Assembly (NCBI GenBank): GCA_017550655.1
Contig: JAFZOK010000018.1
Location: 1-64,000 of the forward strand
Source: Bacteroidales bacterium
GTDB lineage: Bacteria; Bacteroidota; Bacteroidia; Bacteroidales; UBA932
DNA length: 64,000 nucleotides
Direction: 5' to 3'
Position numbers and translations under genes: made by a program. Numbering within the stretch: the first letter of the stretch is position 1; each line of letters starts with the position of its first letter. The notes under the pieces are model-generated. The model searched no databases, was not told where the DNA came from, and worked only from the letters and a program-made list of their open reading frames with translations. Shown here piece after piece: positions 55,271 through 61,752 of the stretch.

Positions 55271-57703
55271 ATGGAAGCATCAGAGAAAATAAATAAATAT
55301 CAGTCATTTGAGGAGTTGGTAGATGCTATAAAGGAGGATATCAAAACCCGTGATTTCCTGTCAAGAAGGTATGGCGTAAGGTTTATCATGCTTAATAGCT
55401 TTGACATTCTTCGAAAACTTGTGCTGGAACTACAGAATCTTGATGTGGAAATGGTGACGCTTGATGGCCTTATTTCATATGAAGAGCCAGATAGTTGGAT
55501 TTCAACTGACACTCTCAAGGAGAGAGTGTTCAGTTGTACAAAACCTTCTCTAATAACTCCTTTTTCTGAATTAGTGCGTTTCTATCCAGATGAACAGTTC
55601 CGTGGTTTTTTTAGCGAAATAATCCTTTCCGAACGCAGTAAAACAAACCGTATATACATTCCCATTATTGGCCTTGAGAATCGTTTCATAGATTTTTTGT
55701 CTCATTTTGGACGTTTGAGTGAGAGTGCTCCTATATGGCAGTATAATGAACCAGAACCTCAGTCTGTAGAAGTCTATGTTATTAAAAAGTATAAGGATTT
55801 GAATCCTACAGTTGTCGGGAAGCGTTGCCACTTGCGCACTCTCTCCGAATGGCTGCAATTCTGGAAGGAAGCACCGAAAGAGAAGATTATTTGCTCTTCT
55901 CTGCCCATTATTGTAAATCATAAAAATGCTCGTCCAGACAATATCTTCAAATTTCAGCCTATCACAAATGCGTATGATTACATAACGCAGTTTATGGATG
56001 TAAACTTGGACTTCCTTCATAATCCAGAGGATGACAAGTATCTTGATATCCTGCTTGCTAGTATAGTGGAGAAGGCAAAGGAGAATTTCAGTCTTTGGGA
56101 TTATGTTCGGAATCGCTTCAATATGGCCAGACTTACGGCAAATGCGGCTCTTCGAGTATGGGGGCAGGAGGAGCGTTCTGCTTACGACCGTTGGCTCATC
56201 AAAAAGTATCTTGAACATCTCCCAGAGCTCAAATCCCATGAATATCTGTTGACTTGTCTAGCGGAAACATCCGATTTGGAGAATCCATACGACTTGTTTG
56301 TTCAGCTGGCCACATACATTTTCTATTTTCCGGCAAATGCCCAGAAGTATCATGACGAACGTGAACAGCTGATGAAAGCACTTTCTTCTGAGTTTAAGAA
56401 AAATGTATCAATTGTAAAGCAGGAGTGGATTAGAGATCAAATAGTAGAGTTAGGTCAGACATCCACGGATACTGCTGTTTTCTTCTGCACCGGTACATTC
56501 GATTTTGAGAAGGAGTACTTGATGGGTATTTTTGCCACCCATGAAAAGGAAGCCTGCGCAAAAACTGCGCTTGAATTGTATCCCGATTTAAAGGCATATG
56601 TTTCAGAGGCGATTCCGTCTAACTTTGTCAAGAAAGGAGGGGTGACACCTCAATGGGTGAATGACTATTTTATCGCATATCGGCATGCCAAAATCAAAGA
56701 TTACCTTACTGGTGAAGTGCGGACAACGGTAAAGGAAATGAATGCCAGCAAGGATGTATTTTATAGCTGGTATTTCAATTTTGTCAACACTAAAGAACGA
56801 TTACGCTCAATTTCTGCGGACAAGCGGCTCAAGCCTGATAAGATATATTGGATTGACGGATTGGGCGCAGAGTACCTGCCATTGATAAAGAGCCTTGTTG
56901 AGGGTTCTGAATTCCAGATTGCTTATTCCGAATATACACGGTCAAATCTTCCCACAGAGACTACCCTAAATGGATTCTATGAGGAGGAAGTCAATAAAAG
57001 AGATGGGATTGATAAGTTAGGTCACGAAGGAGGACAATACAAGCCCTATGGCACACTTGTCAGAGAGATTGATATGATTCGGGAATATGTGCAGGAGATA
57101 ATCAAGAGTAATCAAGGAACTCCTACAAATATAGCTATCGTGTCCGACCACGGCATGAGTGCCCTTTCAAGAAAAGCCGACTCCCGTAAACTTGAAGGAA
57201 AATACGAGCACGAGGGTCGTTTTATTGAGGTTCAGAAGGATAAATTCGCTGATGATGACTTCTTTTTTACCCATCAGAATGAAGATGACGGCAAGTATTA
57301 TAGGGTCGCTTTGACTCACTCTTCGCTTTCTAAAAAGCCCACTCATGAAGTGCATGGAGGTGCTCTTCCTGAGGAAGTTATTGTACCTTTTATTATTCTG
57401 ACGAATAAAACTACCTCCAAGAAGCAGGATTTTCATATCATCCCGGTTAACGATAAAGTTGCTGTTTCTGAAGCTTTGGTGGAGGTGACAATAATACCAC
57501 AGCCAACAGCTGCCTTTATCTCATTCAATGGGGTTGAGTATGAGATGAAACGAAAAAACACACAGTGGACGGCAAAGATTGATGGTGTGAGCGAAGGAAT
57601 CAATAACTTTATAATTATTCCAGAGGCTGGAGAGCCCCAGAACATCTCGATTGAGTTCTTTGGCTTTGGAGCTGGAAGCATTGATGACGAATTTGATTTA
57701 TAA
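55271..57703 (+). CDS. pglZ: PglZ phosphatase-domain protein of BREX
   Basis: An 810-aa protein. The N-terminal half (about 1-480) is helical and poorly conserved. The PglZ domain of the alkaline phosphatase superfamily follows, with IYWIDGLGAEYL (about 524-535), AIVSDHGMSAL (about 619-629) and HEVHGGALPEEVIVPFI (about 695-711), carrying the metal-binding Asp and His expected. A beta-rich tail ends the protein. PglZ is the hallmark BREX component and is required for defence, although its substrate is not known. brxL follows after 3 bases. Confidence 0.93.
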   Translation: MEASEKINKYQSFEELVDAIKEDIKTRDFLSRRYGVRFIMLNSFDILRKLVLELQNLDVEMVTLDGLISYEEPDSWISTDTLKERVFSCTKPSLITPFSELVRFYPDEQFRGFFSEIILSERSKTNRIYIPIIGLENRFIDFLSHFGRLSESAPIWQYNEPEPQSVEVYVIKKYKDLNPTVVGKRCHLRTLSEWLQFWKEAPKEKIICSSLPIIVNHKNARPDNIFKFQPITNAYDYITQFMDVNLDFLHNPEDDKYLDILLASIVEKAKENFSLWDYVRNRFNMARLTANAALRVWGQEERSAYDRWLIKKYLEHLPELKSHEYLLTCLAETSDLENPYDLFVQLATYIFYFPANAQKYHDEREQLMKALSSEFKKNVSIVKQEWIRDQIVELGQTSTDTAVFFCTGTFDFEKEYLMGIFATHEKEACAKTALELYPDLKAYVSEAIPSNFVKKGGVTPQWVNDYFIAYRHAKIKDYLTGEVRTTVKEMNASKDVFYSWYFNFVNTKERLRSISADKRLKPDKIYWIDGLGAEYLPLIKSLVEGSEFQIAYSEYTRSNLPTETTLNGFYEEEVNKRDGIDKLGHEGGQYKPYGTLVREIDMIREYVQEIIKSNQGTPTNIAIVSDHGMSALSRKADSRKLEGKYEHEGRFIEVQKDKFADDDFFFTHQNEDDGKYYRVALTHSSLSKKPTHEVHGGALPEEVIVPFIILTNKTTSKKQDFHIIPVNDKVAVSEALVEVTIIPQPTAAFISFNGVEYEMKRKNTQWTAKIDGVSEGINNFIIIPEAGEPQNISIEFFGFGAGSIDDEFDL

Positions 57704-57706
57704 TAT

Positions 57707-59182
57707 ATGAGCGAATTAGGACGCAAAATTCAGCAAGTCTTCGGGTCGGCTGCGGTATATAAGAATCCGGCCAATTACGATGTGTTCACTGGAAGAAATC
57801 TTCCTTCATTCATAAAGGATTACTTAATTTCTACCCATGTAGCTGTCGATGGAACATTCTATCGGGAAAAACTGATACGTTTCCTCGATTCGCATATTCC
57901 TGCCGACAATAATTCGGTGAAGTCTCGTCTGCTCCAAGGTGAGGCATTAACCCTGCTGACAAGGTTTATTGTATCCACAAATATTAGTAAGGGTCTCATA
58001 CAGTTCCAGATCCCAGACATGGGTATCAAGTTTGGTGATACAGAAATTCCTCGTTATCTCGTTGAGGAATATCCTAATGACCTTATTGATGGAGAACGTT
58101 GGGGTATTTTGAAGATTGTCTACATGGCTCCAGAAAATGGGAAATCTGGTGGACACATTGTGATGGTAAAGTTTAAGCCTTTCCGTCCTTTGGAGCACAT
58201 AGATATTAATTTCTTTCGCGAGTGTCGTAAGAAGTTCACCACGGATGAGTGGATTGATGTCCTTATTTCTGCGATGGAATATAATCCGGACTCTTTTGAG
58301 GGCAAAACCCAAAAGTTGGAGTTTCTAACTAGACTACTTCCATTCATTGAACCTAGGCTGAATATGATAGAACTTGCCCCTAAAGGCACGGGAAAATCGT
58401 ATGTGTTCAATAATCTATCAAAATTCGTCTGGCTTATTAGCGGAGGAAAAATATCCCGAGCCAAGTTGTTCTACGACAAGCAGAAACAGTTACCGGGTAT
58501 AATGCGTTACTATGATGCCGTTGCTTTTGATGAAATACAAACTATCAGCTTTACAGATGGAACGGAAATGCAGTCTTTTTTGAAAGCTTATCTTGAGGAT
58601 GGCAAGACAAAGGTTGATAATTATGAGTTTATGTCCGAATGTGGTTTGATGCTACTGGGAAATATTAAACTATCTGATGCTGGCTATCCGATGAGCAATC
58701 GCTATTTTGAAGAGTTGCCGGAGAATTTTAGGGAGTCAGCTTTGCTCGACCGATTCCACGGTTTCATTGAGGGATGGTTCCTTCCACGTGTTAAGAATAA
58801 TATGATTCTTAAGGATTGGACTATCAACGTTGAATTTTTCTCAGAGATTATGCACCAACTTCGTACAGCTCCTGAATACAGCGTAATTGTCAATCGGTCT
58901 ATCGAATATCCAGAAGATGCCGATACACGTCATCTAAAGGCGGTAAAAAAAATAGCCACCGCATATTTGAAACTCCTCTATCCTCATATTACTTCTGTGA
59001 ATGATTTGCCTAAAGAAGAATTTGAAATGTATTGTCTCAATCCTGCTATTCATAGAAGGGATATCATTCGCCAGCAGTGTAACAACATAGACTTTGAGCC
59101 GACCTATGCTAAGCCTATGCCCGATATAAGGGTTAAACAGCAGCCTATGGTTACATCTCCAGAAGACCTTGTCAACCTCTAA
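57707..59182 (+). CDS. brxL: BrxL AAA+ ATPase of BREX (short form)
   Basis: A 491-aa protein with the BrxL N-terminal region and an AAA+ core: Walker A LAPKGTGKSYVF (about 222-233), FDEIQTISFTDGTEM (about 274-288) and MLLGNIKLSDAG. In type 1 systems BrxL is about 680 aa and ends in a Lon-like protease domain; here the protein stops after the ATPase part and a short tail (NNIDFEPTYAKPMPDIRVK), so no protease domain is visible. A decayed second copy of that tail lies at 60401-60481. Last gene of the four-gene operon. Confidence 0.88.
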   Translation: MSELGRKIQQVFGSAAVYKNPANYDVFTGRNLPSFIKDYLISTHVAVDGTFYREKLIRFLDSHIPADNNSVKSRLLQGEALTLLTRFIVSTNISKGLIQFQIPDMGIKFGDTEIPRYLVEEYPNDLIDGERWGILKIVYMAPENGKSGGHIVMVKFKPFRPLEHIDINFFRECRKKFTTDEWIDVLISAMEYNPDSFEGKTQKLEFLTRLLPFIEPRLNMIELAPKGTGKSYVFNNLSKFVWLISGGKISRAKLFYDKQKQLPGIMRYYDAVAFDEIQTISFTDGTEMQSFLKAYLEDGKTKVDNYEFMSECGLMLLGNIKLSDAGYPMSNRYFEELPENFRESALLDRFHGFIEGWFLPRVKNNMILKDWTINVEFFSEIMHQLRTAPEYSVIVNRSIEYPEDADTRHLKAVKKIATAYLKLLYPHITSVNDLPKEEFEMYCLNPAIHRRDIIRQQCNNIDFEPTYAKPMPDIRVKQQPMVTSPEDLVNL

Positions 59183-59236
59183 TATGTTATTGTTTTTAAA
59201 AAGCGTGTTCCTAAATAGAAAAATTTAAGACATTAT

Positions 59237-60370
59237 ATGAAGAAAAAGATACTTTTTTTGCTTGCTATAATATTTTGTAATGCAGGTATTTATGCACAAA
59301 ATGCCGTTCATTTTGCATTTGATACCAATGGCCCAATGGGAGAATGCTTGTTTCCTCAAGACGCAAGAGGACAGGTGAGTTATACAGGTATAGTAGAAGT
59401 GTCTGGAAGTGCTTCTGAAATAATGGATGCATTGTTAGATTATGTTGCAACTCAAAAAGTTAAGATAGGTTTTGATTTCAAAGAGCAGGCTAAATCTCCA
59501 AAAAGTTGTGTGTTTTCAATTAAATGTCCAGTAGGTAAGCAATTGAGATCTATAACTGTTATGGGAAGTCCTGTTTATTCTGCACTTAAGGATGCAAGTG
59601 AGATTTCTTTTACTTGTTTGCTGGAAGTTCTTGATGGGAAGTTTAAATATACTCTGAAGGATTTTGTGACTAAGAGAAATATGCTTCCAGGAGAAGCGAA
59701 GAATGATGGTTCCCCGAATATTATTCACTGGCAGAGAGTTAACAGTTTGATAAAGGAAAGAGATTTATATTTGGCAAAACACAATCCTGAGAAACGTTCT
59801 ACAAGGGAAGAGATGTATGAATATGACTCAAAAATAAAGTTTGAGCATACTTTATATGTTGAAGAGAATAAGAAAGTCAATCAGTTCGTGAAAGGATTGG
59901 AATCGTTGAAAATAGATAAAGGTAGTGATTTTGAGTTGGATATAGAGGCAAAGATATATGAGAAGGAGGACGAGTATGAAGTGCTAGACTTATCTGGATA
60001 TAGAGGCAACCTGCTAGAAAAAGGCAATAGTGTATTTGTTTGTGGAGATGAAATATATGAAATGGCCGGAGCTGCAGAATTAGTAAAACAGATAAGTATT
60101 GATTCTCTTTGGAATACTGTTACTTTTCCTGAGCAAGCTCACTTTATTATTGAATATCATGTTAATACTGTTGGAAGCGATAAGGCATACATAGTTGTAC
60201 GAAGCCGAGATGGAAAAATATCTTATACAAGTCCTAAACGCTCTACAAGTGAATCATTTGAAGATAATCGATGGCAAGCTAATTCCTTTTATAAAAATCT
60301 GTACTCAAAGATTAAACGTTTAGAGGAGGGGAAAGGTGACAGGGATTTGGAAAAGTTCATAATCAAATAA
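59237..60370 (+). CDS. Exported DUF4468-like protein within the BREX island
   Basis: A 377-aa protein with a signal peptide ending IYAQ (about 21). The mature N-terminus (GQVSYTGIVEVSGSASEIMD...YVATQK) has the TBP-like pattern of DUF4468, and later segments (YTLKDFVTKRNMLPG, ISIDSLWNTVTFPEQAHFIIEY) look like repeated beta-alpha units. Being exported, it is unlikely to act directly with the cytoplasmic BREX proteins. It sits between brxL and a duplicated brxL tail, which suggests insertion into the operon. It is very AT-rich compared with the chromosome around it. Confidence 0.65.
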   Translation: MKKKILFLLAIIFCNAGIYAQNAVHFAFDTNGPMGECLFPQDARGQVSYTGIVEVSGSASEIMDALLDYVATQKVKIGFDFKEQAKSPKSCVFSIKCPVGKQLRSITVMGSPVYSALKDASEISFTCLLEVLDGKFKYTLKDFVTKRNMLPGEAKNDGSPNIIHWQRVNSLIKERDLYLAKHNPEKRSTREEMYEYDSKIKFEHTLYVEENKKVNQFVKGLESLKIDKGSDFELDIEAKIYEKEDEYEVLDLSGYRGNLLEKGNSVFVCGDEIYEMAGAAELVKQISIDSLWNTVTFPEQAHFIIEYHVNTVGSDKAYIVVRSRDGKISYTSPKRSTSESFEDNRWQANSFYKNLYSKIKRLEEGKGDRDLEKFIIK

Positions 60371-60400
60371 ATTTTCATCGCTGAGAATAGTCTCCAAATT

Positions 60401-60481
60401 CTCTAATAATGCCACAATATAGACTTTGAACCAACTTTTGCGAAGCCAATGCCACAAATTATAGTAAAAGCCAATGTTTGA
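60401..60481 (+). pseudogene. Decayed duplicate of the brxL 3' end
   Basis: Read in the brxL frame, 60419-60481 encodes IDFEPTFAKPMPQIIVKANV and a stop, matching the brxL C-terminus IDFEPTYAKPMPDIRVK closely. Homology extends weakly back to about 60401, but two in-frame TAA codons break it. Its TGA overlaps the ATG of the next gene (60474). Confidence 0.8.
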
Positions 60482-60827
60482 GAACTATACAAATAAGATA
60501 CTTGCCGATCTTGATATTCTTCTCAGGATGTATAAATATGATGAGTTAGAGAGAAATGGGGGAGATATTTACAAGATTGAGTGTTTTCTGAATAAGGTGT
60601 TGGATCATGTAGATATCCTAAAGAGTAATCTTCCTTATGAGGAACATATGTCTGAAGATGTTGAGGATGAGGTAGTATTATGTGAGAAACTAATGGATAT
60701 GGCACTGAAGTGGGTGGATATGGTTAAGCCGTTATATTACTTGGATAATTCTTTTGATAGATTCCATGTTGAGCCGGAATTTGAGGAGTCATACTTCAAT
60801 GGCAAGATAAATAAACGGAAAAGATAA
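60474..60827 (+). CDS. Small acidic helical protein, possible ancestral BREX-operon gene
   Basis: A 117-aa protein beginning MFENYTNKILADLDILLRMY; strongly helical and acidic, with a basic last patch (NGKINKRKR). No signal peptide or known motif. Its ATG overlaps the stop of the decayed brxL tail by 8 bases, so it was probably once translationally coupled directly to brxL, before the exported protein gene was inserted. That makes a role linked to BREX plausible, but no function is recognised. Confidence 0.6.
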   Translation: MFENYTNKILADLDILLRMYKYDELERNGGDIYKIECFLNKVLDHVDILKSNLPYEEHMSEDVEDEVVLCEKLMDMALKWVDMVKPLYYLDNSFDRFHVEPEFEESYFNGKINKRKR

Positions 60828-60948
60828 CCTGTTGCGTGCGGATATGAATAAGGAGAAGAATAAACAGGGCGCATTGTAAATATTTCATCGCTGAGGAAAC
60901 TCTTTCCGGTTAGGGCGTTTCTTTTGAAAATAGTTGTTCATTTCCGTA

Positions 60949-61020
60949 CGATTCCAGAATCGCACAGGGTAAATTTTACCGGATGGTTTGGAAATGAGGA
61001 GGATGATGGGGTAGATTTGC
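60949..61020 (+). promoter_or_regulatory. Promoter-operator cassette copy R3
   Basis: Plus-strand counterpart of R2: the palindrome CGATTC-CA-GAATCG (60949-60962), then GGTAAA-T-TTTACC (60968-60980), TTTG (60987-60990), 21 nt and TAGATTTG (61012-61019). The -33/-7 spacing equals that of R2. It drives the gene starting at 61050. Confidence 0.75.
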
Positions 61021-61049
61021 GGGATGTCACTAATGTTACATGGTTGGGA

Positions 61050-61670
61050 ATGGAAAAACAGGAGAAACAGGAGAAACAAGACACACAGGAGAAACAAGAC
61101 ACACAGGAGAAACAAGACACACAGGGCAATCCGATAAATAATGAAGGCAAGTTGGTTATCTGTGAAGTTCAGAGTGTAGATGAAATAACAGATTTAGATT
61201 TTGTTAATGGGGAGAGAAATATAGGTCTTCCTAAACTTTCCGACCAATTAGCGGATGCTTTGCAAACGAATGGCAGAAGGGTTGTTATTAAGCGTAATAT
61301 ATTTATTAAAAACGCTTTATCTCATCCGGATTTAACTCCATCTATGAGCAGGGATATTCTTCGTCAAGCATTATATGAGACGAATATTATTGGTGCAACA
61401 CAACCAATAGCTAAACCAGATTATAGGATTGTAGTTCATACTGGGGCTTTGAATTCGATAGTTGTTGTGGATTTATACGCGGGAAAGGAAAATATAGAGG
61501 TTGTCGGATGGAGACAAGTAGATGAAAGTGGGTGGAAAAAAATGAAAAGACAAGCTGCTCGTGAGGACGGCCAGCTCCTCATACTTTCTCCCATAACTGG
61601 GTTGGCGGCAGACCTTTCCACTCTTCCGGGCAACTTGTCTTCTGACGGCAAAGATAATCGGAAAAAGTGA
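61050..61670 (+). CDS. Island gene with possible PBECR-like nuclease domain
   Basis: A 206-aa protein. Residues 2-26 are a repetitive EKQDTQ tract. The middle (NIGLPKLSDQLADALQTNGRRVVIK, here split as NIGLPKLSDQLADAL and NGRRVVIKRNIFIKNAL) is helical. The C-terminal part DYRIVVHTGALNSIVVVDLY...NIEVVGWRQV...REDGQLLILSP resembles the phage-type barnase/EndoU/ColicinE5-D/RelE-like (PBECR) domains from memory; this is tentative. The ATG at 61050 is chosen because the TAGATTTG promoter at 61012 excludes earlier starts. It is transcribed from cassette R3. Confidence 0.55.
   Translation: MEKQEKQEKQDTQEKQDTQEKQDTQGNPINNEGKLVICEVQSVDEITDLDFVNGERNIGLPKLSDQLADALQTNGRRVVIKRNIFIKNALSHPDLTPSMSRDILRQALYETNIIGATQPIAKPDYRIVVHTGALNSIVVVDLYAGKENIEVVGWRQVDESGWKKMKRQAAREDGQLLILSPITGLAADLSTLPGNLSSDGKDNRKK
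61071..61124 (+). repeat. Three perfect 18-base tandem repeats
   Basis: GAGAAACAAGACACACAG occurs three times without change (61071-61088, 61089-61106, 61107-61124), encoding EKQDTQ in the N-terminus of the 61050 gene. Perfect identity indicates recent expansion. Confidence 0.95.
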
Positions 61671-61696
61671 AGTACACAATAGTTTATCATTACTAA

Positions 61697-61731
61697 AAAG
61701 AAATACTCGCCCAGATTGAGCGAGTTTCTTT
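61697..61731. terminator. Bidirectional terminator between the island and htpG
   Basis: AAAGAAA (61697-61703), a two-base bulge, CTCGC (61706-61710), loop, GCGAG (61720-61724), TTTCTTT (61725-61731). The A/T arms give a U-rich 3' side on both strands, fitting the convergent genes on either side. Confidence 0.75.
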
Positions 61732-61752
61732 CATAATGTGGTGTTGAATAAG

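Noticed and set aside
61071-61124. A CRISPR array.
   Set aside because: The repeats are contiguous 18-base units inside a reading frame, without spacers or cas genes.
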